Shown: one piece after another, positions 1 through 12,442 of the stretch
Layout: the number at the start of each line of letters is the position of its first letter
Position numbering within the stretch: position 1 is the first letter of the stretch
Origin: Tetrahymena thermophila SB210
Taxonomy: Eukaryota; Ciliophora; Oligohymenophorea; Hymenostomatida; Tetrahymenidae
Direction of reading: 5' to 3'
Assembly (NCBI RefSeq): GCF_000189635.1
Contig: NW_002476448.1
Span: 123,079-187,078 of the forward strand
Length of the DNA stretch: 64,000 nt
Notes under the pieces: model-generated
Database searches by the model: none
The model's input: only the letters and a program-made list of their open reading frames with translations
Told to the model about the DNA's origin: nothing
Program-made: the position numbers and the translations under genes

Positions 1-3000
1 AATTATTCAAAGATTGAACAACTTATTTTTTCTGACTCATTCATGAAATAAAGGGCTTACTCGTAATTCTTTAAAAGGAGATACATAACAGCCATATTAT
101 TTAGGCTTTTTTTAAATAAGGTCAATTAATAAAATTTCTTAATATAAAAATTTACAGCATTCCAATTCCATATTTGTGTGAGAATATTGTATAAACTTTA
201 AGTTAATCTTCATATGCTAAAATTATATCAGAATAAGTACTGTCATTGTTTTCTAGCTTTTGTTGTATTACTTATATAACATTAAGAACTACTTAATTAA
301 TTGCATAAATAAAATTTTTAAGCTCATATTAGGTTTTTAGCTCTCCGTTTTGAATTTTTTAGTTGAAATGGTAAATACTATTTATGAAATTATTAAAAAA
401 TTATTATTTATTTATTTTTTTTAAAGAGATTAAATTATTTTAACATTAATTTTATTAGCAAATAATTATATTATTTATACCTTAATACCTCATTTAATAA
501 TTTTTTTAAGTTAAAATATCGATAACATATTATTGTGGTTTTGAAAACTTAGAATAGTAGTAAATTTTTATTTTTGGTTTATAAGAAGTAAGAGGTATTA
601 AGGTTATGCTAAAGTTATTGAAAAATTGATTAAATTAGCTTTACTATTAATAAATTTTTTCTATTTTATAAATAGGAAATTAAATTATGTTTTTGTTAAA
701 ATTCTTTAGAAATAAATAAGTATTATAATATATTTTACCTATAACTATCAGCTTTATTCACAAAGTTAGACAAAATTTAGATTGGATTTTCAAAGTTAAT
801 AAATAAAAAATTTTTAAGTAAGAAATAAAACAACAAGAGTATTGTGAAGAAAAGCCCAACTGATAGTTGTATTGTGATATTTAACATTTACTTCATAGTC
901 TATTCAACACTTTCTATATCTTAATCTCTTTTGTTAAAAGATATAGCAATAGCATAATAAGCTATTGCAGTTGTTTTTTATTCATAAATATTTCCAAAAC
1001 ATATCTATATTGTTGAAAACATTGTTATATATTATGTATTATTTTTTTTTATAACTAGCGTTTTTGAATCATTGTTTTTAAATATTTATCCACATCCATT
1101 TTAATTTTTTTAAAGTTCTACCAAAAATTTAGTTTAGTTTTTGTATTCTTCTAGCTCACTTAGATCATTTTATTAGAATTCTACATCGTAAATAGATTAT
1201 TCAGTAACTTTTTATATCATTTATTAAAATAAAAATCAAAAAATATTCATCCATATATTACTAATAAAAATCAGTATTTTATAACTCGTTTTAATATTAA
1301 TATTGATATCAAAGATTTAAATATTATTCTTACCATTTAATAAATATTGATTTCATTGTTAATATCAAAAATTTTAATTTTATTTATAGTTTTTCATAAT
1401 ATTTACAAATTAGTAATTTAAAAATATTTAAATTATTAAAATGAAGAAGAAATTTTAAATAAAAACATAATTTGTTTTTATATATTTTTCTAAATTATTA
1501 AAATTAATCAGTATTTTAACTAAAATATGTGCATTTCTTAAAAATATTTCGTTTTCAATTATCAATATTTAAATTTGAATAATAATCAAAAAATTCCAAA
1601 TTAATTGTTAAATTTATTACAATATTTACTTTTAGCAAAGTTAATTGCCACTATAATTCCTTTTTAATAAATGTCAAGCTTGTATTCAAATTTTGATATT
1701 TGCTTGTAATTTTAGGTTTCATATAAATGGAGTTAGGGGGAGTTTGTGGGGGTAAATTAATAAGGCTTCATGGTATTTATTTTATTTATCATTAGTAATT
1801 ACATTTATTCATTAAAGGATGAGCTATAACGAACGGACTAAAATCAGATACAGTTGAATCAGTATTTGTAGATAATAAATAGGAATATTCTGTCTAAGTG
1901 TCATTCTTCATAAATCTTTTCTAGAGCTCTCCTAAATTGATATCTATCGCCAAAATAGTATCTGATTAAAAATTAAGCTCATCTTCTATACTATGAATTT
2001 ATTATCTAGGTATAACTACCTTAAAAGTACAAGTAATGCTAACTAACCCAAGTAAAATATCAGTGTATGGTTAGGAATAAGAACTTGTATTTATTTCAAA
2101 AGAGTTTGTAATTTATGTAAAAAATTTTGAAATTACATATAATATGTATTGTTAGCTGATTAATACCAAGGTCTGCATCTCCAGTCTAAAGGGTACATCC
2201 TTTTGACATTGAAATAGCTACATGAGCATGGATTTGATTCATTTCCACAAACCTATCCTGCCTAATTCTTATATTAAAACCCATCAAATTAATCGATACT
2301 AGTATACTTGAATTCAGGATACTAACCATTAATTTTCATACAATAGAAAGGTCCTCCATAACTTGTATTATTGACGTATTTGTTAGATAGTATCTTTGAA
2401 CTTATTTTAAAATGGAAAAATTATTTTGGAAAATTAAAGTAAATTACGAAATATATTATCCAATTAATAAGCCGTCCTTGTTTCTAGCTCCATAAATAGC
2501 ATTAGCTTAAACATAATTGTTGTATTGATTTTCTACATAAGAAGAGGCAAAAAGTAATTAGAGACTAGATTTTATGATAAAATGCTTCTATTCTAGTTCT
2601 AGGTTTTCCCATACGTTTTGGTTTTAGTATGACCAAGTAGTCCATTAAGTTTTATCTTTTTGTCAAAAAAAATTTAACTAATATCGAAATTATTTAATTT
2701 ACAATATTATACAGAATTTCTATTTTTATCGTATTAAAGAAGAAAATTATCAAAACTATTTAAGCATTGTTAATCTTGGCCGCACTTTTCTTTAATTTAA
2801 CAATAATCTATAAGTCTAAAATCACTTAAAAGTAAAATGTTAGGTAAAGATTGATTTGGAGAATAGCGTTCAGGTGTTTGATCTTCCCAAGATACTTATT
2901 ATTTAAACAAATATCAATTGGAAATAGTATAATTTAAATATTTATAAGCAGTTAAGAATTTTAATTTCAAAAACAAATAAAACTTCTACATATTTATTTA

Positions 3001-3401
3001 ATTTGAAAACTATTAAACTCACTTACCTACACTTTCATAAGAAATATTAGTAGTTAAATCTCTATTTAATAACCCCATTTATTGGTTTATTTTTGAGGTA
3101 GCTTAAAACGATAAAGTTAAAATGAACTTTTCTGAGTAAGTAACAACATCTAGATAATTCTGATACCTTTGCAATACATATTCTTTAAGCTGATCCTCTC
3201 TTTTTAATTTTGAAAATATAAATTATTTTTATTAAATGGTGTAGTAATAATCTTTAATCTTTACACATTTTGCTAATAAAAATGGAGTTACGCTAACAAG
3301 CTAATAGAAAAACCAACACTTAAAATAACAAGATAAGGCCAAAATATTTTTATTAATCTTTATTGTTATTCATTAATACATCTTATCTTAAATTTGTTCA
3401 T
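1..3401 (-). CDS. Cache-domain two-TM receptor, group A copy 1 (3' end outside window)
   Basis: Ciliate-code gene with several introns; the start is the ATG at 3401 (MNKFKIRCINEQQQRLIKIF). Exon 1 is 3265-3401, exon 2 is 3027-3199 and exon 3 is 2703-2894, joining in phase. TM1 is about residues 21-40. The extracellular part carries YGGPF, a Cys-rich stretch (CGN..NPCSCSYFN) and WRCRPWY near 2170-2350, then AIDINL and VIAHP near 1810-2090, the signature of dCache_1 sensor domains. TM2 (about 790-880) is followed by NFENPI. The exon ending at 377 reads ELKTQYELKNFIYAINQVV and FSHKYGIGM. The last bases enter a TPR-like segment (NYEQALYFMNESEK). Compared with gene 5396-9945, roughly the last 1.07 kb is beyond position 1. 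Ligand and output are unknown; the sensor role is inferred from the family. Confidence 0.85.
479..604. repeat. Intron element with 13-bp terminal inverted repeats
   Basis: The ends are accttaatacctc (479-491) and its exact reverse complement gaggtattaaggt (592-604). The element lies in the intron 378-738 between the TM2 exon and the next exon. That intron is about 360 bp, while the equivalent intron of gene 40078-43824 is 61 bp. A matching element sits at 6941-7063. It could be a small MITE-like insertion made before the group A duplication, or simply an RNA hairpin. No convincing target-site duplication is seen. Confidence 0.5.
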
Positions 3402-3806
3402 ATTTGCAATTTGCAAACAAACAATATTTTCACTCTTTCTTCAGTGTATGTTAATTAATAATCTGCAAAAATTTGATTATAATTTATAAAAGATAAGGAG
3501 TAAAACAAAAAAATAATGTTTATAAATTTTTAGTTATCTTCATTAATTTTTGTTTTATTTTGTAAATTATTAGTTCAATTTATTTACACAGCATTTTATT
3601 TAAGCAATTCAATATCATTAACAAATATATATTTGTTTAAATATTAATTTATGTTATATTTAAGGAGGTTTCTTCCTTTTATACTAATATGAATAAAATA
3701 TTACATTTAACTATATGAATAATAAATAAACTCTAAACCCTCACTAATTAGGATTATCTCCCCCACAAAAACTTATTATAAAATATATCTTATCCCTAAT
3801 ATTTAC
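3402..3806. other. Upstream flank of gene 1-3401
   Basis: AT-rich spacer with no coding exon that I can find. It resembles the flank upstream of the sister gene (about 9946-10310), including a shared block around 3732-3766 (ctctaaaccctc followed by ggattatctccccc). The similarity ends near the truncated copy that begins at 3807, so the group A duplication breakpoint probably lies close to here. It presumably contains the promoter; no defined motif was recognised. Confidence 0.5.
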
Positions 3807-4386
3807 CATATTAAACATAGTTTTTAAATGGGTTATATTAATTAATATATTCATTATATGTATATGTGCTTTAAGAATTTTAGTCAAAATCACAAAGACT
3901 TTTTAAATTACATTAATCTTCAAGCACATCATAATTTGTTATTAAGAAGTATGGTTTCTCTTCATTTTATGAATATCTATCATGATTATTATCGTTTCTC
4001 CTAACTAATTAATTTTTCGAAATTTAGATTATGTTATTTAAAGATCTAAAATATAAATTTCTTTTAAATATTTAGCTAATTTATCATAAAGATTAATCTC
4101 TACAATAATGAAGAATAACCTAAATCTTGAAATTAAAACAGTGACATCTCATTTTTTTGCATCACACCTATTTATAATTAAATTTATTTACTCTTTAATA
4201 TGGTCAATAACAATCTTAAATTAACAAAAATAAAACTTATGCAAAGACCTAGTAGTAGTAAATAGTAATAATTACAAGCAACAATATTCCAAAAATGAGG
4301 CATAATATGAATGGCCCAAATTATTTTATTAATATCTTTTATGATTCTAAGAAGTAATGTTTTTAAGCTTCCTTATTGTCTTTCAT
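3807..4386 (-). pseudogene. Truncated receptor copy: first three exons only
   Basis: ATG at 4384-4386 opens a family-type exon 1 (MKDNKEAQKHYFLESQKILI) followed by a membrane helix (PFILCLIFGILLLVIITIYY). A weaker exon 2 match lies near 4030-4190 (EMSLFQFQDLGYSSLLQRLI). Exon 3, 3807-4004, reads DRYSQNEEKPYFLITNYDV and ends YVQYG at a GT donor, exactly where family exon 3 ends. The usually conserved Trp of VxWED is Arg here. After that donor the sequence becomes the upstream flank of gene 1-3401: there is no Cache core, TM2 or tail. It is most likely a dead fragment cut by the group A rearrangement. Confidence 0.7.
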
Positions 4387-5395
4387 TAATCTAAAAAGTA
4401 CTGATTTTTTAAAAATTTAATAGTTTAATTTTTATTATTTTTAGAAAATATATAGATATAAATTCTTTCTTGTAACCATAATAAAAAAATATATGTATTA
4501 TGAAAGGAAATCTAAATTTAGTAATTCAAAAATAAACAGTAATTTATTTTAAGTTTTTTAAAAAGGCTAACTTATTACTAAGTATTAAACAAAGTAAAAT
4601 GAATAATACATTTTTATCAAAAATTATAATTGCTCTTTTTGTTATTTACATATTTATTACTAATAAGTTAAAAATGAAATCATAAATATAGAGTCTTAAC
4701 AATACTCTATTACCAAGTGTACTTAAATTTATAGACCCATTAAAATGAAATTGATTTTTAAAAATATTTAATCCACTAAAATTAGCACTTACAAAAAAAA
4801 CCATGAAGTATGATTGTTTTAAATGAACAAAATAAAAACAATAATAATTCTATTTTTTTTTTAATTACTATTCATCAAAGATAAAAACTTAATTTTACTT
4901 TATCAAAAAATACAAAATAGATAGATCAAAGTAATCTAAAACTAAACACTTTTGGTTCCATTATAAATATGATAAATCTCTAAGGATTTTATGATTTTTC
5001 TATTCAAAAAGTAACAAATCTTTAAAAAGTAAGAAGATTAAAAACACAGTAAGTTTATAATAAAAATATTGAGAATTATTTATAATATTAAACTTATAAT
5101 TTAACTATTTAACTCAATACTATTTAATTATGAAATTTTTTTTAATTTTTAATTATTATTCTTCTGATTTATTTTTTCTTATTAATTAACACTCTCTAGT
5201 TATTATTTAATTAAGTATGTTTTTAGCTTAAAGCTCATTTATTAAGGCAAAACAGTTCATTTTCTTAAGTTATTTAAATTGGATATTTTGAAAGCCAAGG
5301 ATAATTAATTATTCTCAATATTTTAAAAAAGTAATTTTTTCATTGTAAGCTATTTTTATATATTTTATTTAAATTTTTATGAATAAATCCATCTT
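4387..5395. other. Spacer between truncated copy and gene 5396-9945
   Basis: About 1 kb of very AT-rich sequence with homopolymer runs. I checked it for the family's conserved pieces (exon 1 helix, WRCRPWY, ACRK.QLAN, the C-terminal DELNF motif) and found none. Nothing else is recognised. It should hold the promoter of the truncated copy, if any remains, and the 3' flank of gene 5396-9945. Confidence 0.4.
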
Positions 5396-8300
5396 TCATT
5401 TTAAGTTCTAGTTTGTATCAAAAAACATCTCGAAAAAGTTAAATTCATCTAATAATTTTAAAATAAATTAATAATTTTATTAAAAAAGTATTTTTTTACA
5501 TTATTGCTTGTCTATTTTGTTTAAATTCAACTCATCTTAACATAGTAAATTATATTGAATGGGATCCATAATAATTTTCAATTATTCTATTAATTTTTTC
5601 AATAATTTTAATGCTTTTTTTGCTATATATCCATCATAAACATTAGGTTCTTAATTTTAAATATATTAAAATATTTTACTTCTTAATTATTTATTTAAAC
5701 TCTTTAAAATTAATATAAGAGCTCTATCATATTTTTTCAATTGATAATTAAAAAGAGCCTTATAATAAAAGTAATGCTAAATCAGAATATTTTTAAGTAT
5801 TGCATTTTATTCATTAAATACATGCTAAGGCTTTAATAGCTCCTACCTAATATGTACAAATAATTAATTAATGATTGTCTTTCTCCCTTATTTTAATAGT
5901 ATGCATTTTATAAGCAAAATATTTGCTATTATTGAATAGAATTAGTACTTTTGCTTCTCTTAAACATTTATTTTGTGAGAATTAGAAATAAGCAAAAATA
6001 TTTAATGAGAATCACTTAATAAATCTTGAGCTTATCTTAAATACATTTTTATATCTATTATTTATTTCTCATCTCCACCTCTCTTATTTTTTTTGGGGGT
6101 AGATTTACTTTAAATTTAATGAAATTTTTATGAATAAAATGTTTAATTAAATGACTATTTCATGTAGTTTTAACTCTCATTTAAATTCATAAAATTAATG
6201 TGAGAATCATTCTCTTAAATTTTTATCTCTTCAGAGCTATTTAAGAAATTAATTTATTCTTTATGTTAATTAAATGTATATAATTAATTCTTAGTTTTCG
6301 TTTGGTTTTTTTCATTACTACTAAATTTGCAAAAGTTGTATATGATATTTGCTAACTAGAATTTCCTACAGGCATAAATCTCTAAAAGTGGTATGTTTTA
6401 ACCCTATTCGCAAACAAAGGTAATAATTTTTATTTGATCTACACCTTATGTATTCATTATTGATTAAGTAAATTATTCAAAGATTGAACAACTATTTTTT
6501 TCTGATTCATTCATGTAATTAAGGGCTTACTCGTAGTTCCTTAATAGGAGATACATTACAGACATATTATTTAGGCTTTTTTTAAATAAAGTCAATTAAT
6601 AAAATTTCTTTAAATAAAAATTTACAGCATTCCAATTCCATATTAATGCGAGATTATTGTAAATACTTTAAGCTAATCTTAATATGCTAAAATTGTATCA
6701 GTATATGTACTGTCATTGTTTTCTAGTTTTTATTATATTACTTATATAGCGTTGAGAACTACTTAATTAATTGCATAAATAAAATTTTTAAGCTCATATT
6801 ATGTTTTTAGCTCTCCGTTTTGAATTTTTTAGTTGAAATGGTAAATACTTTTTTAAAATTATTAAAAAATAATTTATTTATTTAAAGAGATTAAATTATT
6901 TTTACATTAATTTTTTTAGTAAATAATAAAATTATTAATTACCTTAATACCTCATTTAATAATTTTTAATATGTTAAAATATAGATAGTATATTATTAGT
7001 AAAAACCTAGAATAGTAGTAAATTTTTATTTTTTGGTTTATAAGATGTAAGAGGTATTAAGGTTATGCTAAATCTATTGAAAAATTGATTAAATTAGCTT
7101 TAATATTACTAAATTGTTTATATTTTAAAAATATGAAATTAAATTATTTATTTTTTAAAATGTTTTACAAATGAATAAATATTATAATATAAGTTACCTA
7201 TAACTATCAGCTTCGTTAACAAAGCTGGACAAAATTTAGATTGGATTTTCAAAGTTAATAAACAAAAAGTTTTTTAGTAAGAAATAAAACAACAAGAGTA
7301 TTGCGATGAAAAGCCCAACTAATAATTATATTGTAATATTCAGCATTTATTACAAAGTCTATTCTACACTTTTTATATCTTAATCTCTTTTGTTAAAAGA
7401 TATAGCAATAGCATAATAAGCTATTGCAGTTGTTTTTTATTCATTTAAATTTCCAAAGCATATCTATAATTTAGAAAACATTGTTATATATTATGTATTA
7501 TTTTTTTTTATAATTAATGTTGTTGAATCATTGTTTTTAAATATTTAGCTGCATCCATTTTAATTTTATTAAAGTTCCACTAAAAAATTAGTTTAGTTTT
7601 TGTATTCTTCTAGCTCACTTAAATCATTTGATTAGAATTCTACATCATAAATAGATTACGTATTAACTTTTTTATATCATTTATTAAAATTAAAATTAAA
7701 AAATAATTACCAAGAAAAAATTTTAATACTTTAAACTTTTTATTTTAAATGACACAATATAAAATATTTTAATTGAGATAGTTTTATCATATTATTTTAT
7801 AATTTGTTTTAAAATTAACATTGATATACATATTTAAATATTATTCTTACTTTTTAATTCATTTTTATTCAAGAAAATTACTAATATCAAAAATTTTAAT
7901 ATTGCTACTTGTTTAATTAATTTTTATTTAAAAATATTTATAAATTAGTATTATTAAAATAATTAAATGATTAAAAAGAAGAAGAAATTTCAAATAAAAA
8001 TAGAACTCTCTTTTTATATTTTGCTAAATTATTAAAATTAATTTGTATTCCAACTAAAATGTGTGGTGTGGTATTTCTTAAAAATATTTAATTATCAATA
8101 ATTCAATATTTTAATTTGAACAATAATCAAAAAATTCCAAATTAATTATTAAATTAATAACAAAATTTGTTTTTAGCAAAATTATATGCCACTATAAATC
8201 CTTATTAATAAAGGTCAAGCTTGTATTAAAATCTAGCTTTTTGCTTGTAATAAATTATATGAAGACAAATTGAGAATGAGGGAGGCAGTGGGGGTAAATT

Positions 8301-9945
8301 AATATGTTTTCATAGTATTTATTTTATTTATTATGATTAATTACATTTATTCATAAGTGGGTGAGCTATTACCAACGGAGTAAAATTGGATACAGTTTTA
8401 TCAGTATTTGTAGATAATAAATAGGAATATTATGTTTATGTGTCATTCTTCATAAATCTTTTCTAGAGCTCTCCTAAATTGATATCTATCGCCAAAATAG
8501 CATCTGATTAAAAGTTAAGCTCATCTTCTATACTATGAATTTATTATCTAGGTATAACTACCTTAAAAGTACAAGTAATGCTAACTATCCCAAGTAAAAT
8601 ATTAGTGTATGGTTAAGAATAAGAACTAGTATTTATTTCAAAAGAATTTCTAGTTTATGTAAAAATATGTTGAAATTACATATAATATGTATTGTTAGCT
8701 GATAAATACCAAGGTCTGCATCTCCAGTCTATAGGATACATTCTTTTGATATTGAAATAGCTACATGAGCATGGCTTTGATTAGTTTCCACAAACCTATC
8801 CAGCCTAATCCATATATTAAAACCCATTAAATTAATCGATATTAGTATATTTGAATTCAGGATACTAGCCATTAACTTTCATACAATAGAAAGGTCCTCC
8901 ATAGCTTGTATTATTGATTTATTTATTAATCAGTATCTTTGTACTTATTTTAAAATGAAAAAATTATTTTTGAAAATTAAAATAAATTACGAAGTATATT
9001 ATCCAATTAATAAGCCGTCCTTGTTTCTAGCTCCATAAATAGCATTAGCTTAAGCATAATTGCTGTACTAATTTTCTACATAAGATGAGGCAAAGAGTAA
9101 TTAGAGACTTGATTTTATGATAAAATGCTTCTATTCTAGTTCAAGGTTTTCCCATAAGTTTTGGTTATGGTATGACCAAGTATTCCATTATGTTTTATCT
9201 TTTTGTCAAAAAAAATTTAACTAATATCTAAATTATTTAACTTACAATATTATACAGAATTTCTATTTTTATCAAATTAAAGAAGATAATTATCAAAATT
9301 ATTTAAGCATTGTTAATCTTAACCACATTTTTCTTTAATTTAACAATAGTCTTTAAGTCTAAAATCACTTTAAAGTAAAATGTTAGGTAAAGCTTGATTT
9401 GGAGAATAGCGTTCAGGTGTTTGATCTTCCCAAGATACTTATTATTTAAACAAAAATCAATCGATAATAGGCATAATTTAAATATTTATAAGCAATTAAG
9501 AGTGTTAATTTGAAACACAAATAAAACTTCTACATATTTATTTAATTTGAAAACTATTAAATTTACTTACCTACACTTTCATAAGAAATATTAGTCATTA
9601 AATCTCTATTTAGTAATCCCATTTATTGGTTTATATGTGAGGTAGCTTAAAACGATAAAGTTAAAACTAGCTTTTCTGAGTAAGTAACAACATCTAGATA
9701 ATTCTGATACCTTTGCAATACATATTCTTTAAGTTAATCTTCTCTTTTTCATTTTGAAAATATAAATTATTATAATTAAATGGTGCAGTAATAATCTTTA
9801 ATCTTTACACGTTTTGCTAATAAAAATGGAGTTACACTATTAAACTAATAGAAAAACCAACACTTAAAATAACAAGATAAGGCCAAAATATTTTTATTAA
9901 TCTTTATTGTTATTCATTAATACATCTTATCTTAAATTTGTTCAT
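5396..9945 (-). CDS. Cache-domain two-TM receptor, group A copy 2
   Basis: Complete sister of gene 1-3401: ATG at 9943-9945 with the same N-terminus (MNKFKIRCINEQQQ), exon 1 9809-9945, TGA at 5396-5398. The WRCRPWY block lies near 8700-8800 and the Cache C-terminal half near 8380-8640. TM2 is near 7260-7330, with its exon ending at a donor at 7197. The exon ending at 6847 follows. The large cytoplasmic exon, about 5470-6570, stays open for over 1 kb without TGA. It contains NYEQALNYMNESEK, YACRKFQLANIIY, YYKALFNYQLKKYDRALILI (TPR-like) and VYDGYIAKKALKLL, then the last exon with LDEFNFFEMFFD. The last intron is probably 51 bp and free of in-frame stops, so retaining it would leave the frame open. 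Extracellular sensor with unknown output. Confidence 0.88.
6941..7063. repeat. Second copy of the intron element with inverted ends
   Basis: accttaatacctc at 6941-6953 and gaggtattaaggt at 7051-7063, in the equivalent intron (6848-7197) of gene 5396-9945. The arms are identical to those of the copy at 479-604, while the interior has small indels. Conservation of both arms beside a drifting interior is compatible with a stem held by selection or with a fairly recent insertion. Confidence 0.5.
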
Positions 9946-10481
9946 ATTTACAGTTTGCAGAAAACAATATTTTTCACTCTTTCTTCAATGTATTTTAATT
10001 AAAAAATCTGAAATTTTTTTTATAATTTATAAAAAATTAGGCGTAAAACAAAATAATCATATTTATAATTTTTTCAGTTATTTACATACATTTTTGTTTT
10101 ATTATATAAATTTTTAGTACACTTTATTTACACTACATTTTATTTAAGCAATTATATATCATAAACTAATATTTTTTTAACTATTAGTGAATAATATATT
10201 TAAGTTTGTTTCTTCTTGTTAAATTGAAATTAATAAAATATTATGTTAAATTATATAATCTTAAATATACTCTAAACCCTCCTTAATTAAGGTTATCCTC
10301 CCTAAAAAAAACTTTTAAAAATAATAGCCCTAATTTGTAACTATCCATATATTTTATCAATATATAAATAAGTATTATATTAGTATTCACAGTATTTAAA
10401 AATAGAAAATTATTTAATACAAAATATATAAATAGTATTTTAATTAAATACTTTGTAATTTAACATTTTTTAAGAAATCAT
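9946..10481. other. Upstream flank of gene 5396-9945
   Basis: The part up to about 10310 is homologous to 3402-3770. The remainder is AT-rich with no exon recognised. It separates the receptor start from the stop codon of the histidine phosphatase gene and probably holds the receptor promoter and the phosphatase 3' UTR. Confidence 0.45.
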
Positions 10482-11736
10482 TCAATTATCCTTCTTAATA
10501 TTTGGATAAGGAATTATCTAACAATTATTTATGTTTATTCCATTAATTATTTATTTTTCATCATTTATACCGTCTCCTGTTAGGCATTTAATCAAATTAA
10601 AATGAGATATTAGACCAACTTTCTTATCAGTTTATCTTAAAAAAGCCTTAATTTAAGATTTTGCTTATTAGGCTCTCTCGTATAACTGCTCCCAAGTCTC
10701 AAGGTATTCTGGAAAATGATCATCGAATTCTTAAAGTACAAATTCTTTGTAATTAATTTTATTTGGATCTGATTCTTTTAGCTTCTATTTCATATGAAAG
10801 TGGTCATTACAAAGCATTTCAATTTACCACTACTCCTAGACTTCAAACTTAAATTTTCAAAATATTTAATTTTAATCAAACTCAATAAAATTTAAAAAAA
10901 CATAGTTTCAAAAAGAATAATATTACTTCATTAAATAAGCTATAGTCAAATTCAATATCAAATCTCGAAGCTAATTAAGATATTTCTTCCTTTTAATTAG
11001 TAAAAGTATCTGGCGAAAATGAAGATGTATTGCTCAATTTTTCAGCTGCTAAAGGAAAAATTAAAAATCTTTTAATTTATGAAGTAGAATTAATTAACTT
11101 TGAAAAAAAAAAAAAACAATTAAAAAAGTGAATCTTCTTTGAAATACTCAACAAATTAGCATATGATAAGGGTATTTAAATAAAAAAGGAAACAAATTAA
11201 TTTATCCTAATTTAAACATCAAAAATAGAAATACTTTATTTATTTTCTATTAGGGTGGGTTTAAAATAAATAAATGCAAGTCTGAAGGGCACGCTTTAAT
11301 GGTGATACCAGAACGATTTAAAAATCAATAAGATTAATATGTTTTTAATTGTTCATGCATTGCAAGATGCCTAATTTTTAATATCATGAAATAAAAATTT
11401 AGTTTCAACAAAAGAAAATAAAAAATCCAAAGCTGTAATTTTCTTAAACTAATATAGGATATTTTTATAAATAATTTCCTTACCTATTTCATGAAGCGGT
11501 GAATCTATGTCTTCTCTACTTAAGATTAATTATTTTCTCTCAGGATGATTCTTATTTTCCTTAACCTCATCGAATTTTTCAGTTAAAAACTCCTTCATCT
11601 TCAAATTTATTTAAGAAAAAGCATGTCTGATAACTATCAATTGCGCCTTAGATGGACTTCTGATCGGAGGATTAAACAATAAGATATTCAATTTCCGAAT
11701 TTTATCACGGTACTTTAGCTCTATTTCTTGCATCAT
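10482..11736 (-). CDS. Histidine phosphatase (phosphoglycerate mutase-like) superfamily protein
   Basis: Four exons join in phase (11484-11736, 11235-11370, 10927-11068, 10482-10847) to give 298 residues. The start is the first ATG of a tandem ATG ATG at 11734-11736; the stop TGA is at 10482-10484. Motifs in order: QLIVIRHA (residues 32-39, the RH catalytic motif), DSPLHEIG (about 77-84), VLVSPLKRALQT (about 105-116, second catalytic Arg), FPLAAEKLSNTSSF, and LISHFNLIKCLTG (about 250, second catalytic His). This is the order expected for two-histidine phosphatases. There is no signal peptide or membrane segment, so it is probably cytosolic. The substrate cannot be told; cofactor-dependent mutase, sugar-phosphate phosphatase and protein phosphatase are all possible. 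It is the only unrelated gene inside the receptor array. Confidence 0.85.
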
Positions 11737-11900
11737 CTTTATTTATTTATTAAATCACTTTCTATACTATTTATATAATTTTTGATCAATTTTAATTATT
11801 ATTAAATGAAAAGTAAATTTGGAGTTTTTTAATATGCAGCAAAACAAACATTATTTCTTTTAAAGAATCTATCAATTACTAAATTCACTTTAGTCCATTA

Positions 11901-12255
11901 CTTTCTATTTATTTTAGAATAGCTTTAATTAAAATTGAACTTAACTTTTTTTAAATATAATTATTAATTGGTGGGTACCAACCAATTAATTATAATAGAT
12001 AATCATTATTTATCTTTAAATAAAATGTATCTTGCAAAAAAATTATTTGTATAAATTTTAATTTTTTTATTATTATAAATTTTTTAAATTTAAATTGATA
12101 AAATTTAAAAGTATGTAGTTAATTTACATTTATTAAATATATTTATGGATATCCAATTTTGTTCATTTATTTCTATTTTAGAATTGCTTTAACTTTTTTA
12201 AATATAATAATTAATTAATGGGTACGAACTAATTAATTGCTATTAATTATCATAA
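11901..12255. repeat. Direct repeat pair carrying a GGTACC-centred palindrome
   Basis: Two related segments, about 11901-12010 and 12162-12255, share ttctatttta.gaat.gcttt, ttaaatataat and a palindrome. In the first copy the palindrome is 11963-11990: arms attaattggtg and aaccaattaat around GGTACC, with one mismatched pair in 28 bp. In the second (about 12211-12236) it has degenerated around gggtacgaac. The pair lies in the 706-bp spacer between the phosphatase start (11736) and the receptor stop (12443). The rest of the spacer is AT-rich with no exon seen. Confidence 0.55.
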
Positions 12256-12442
12256 ATACTGCTGTAAGATAAGGTTTTGAGATGATTTTGTATAGAAAAC
12301 TTATTATAAAATTTAGCAAATATTAATTAACTTAATGAATATTAACAAAATTAATTAATTAATTATAGTAATATAATTTAATATAATAATTTTTAATAAA
12401 GTATTTATTTATTTCAAAGATTTTAAATTAGTGATTTTATTT

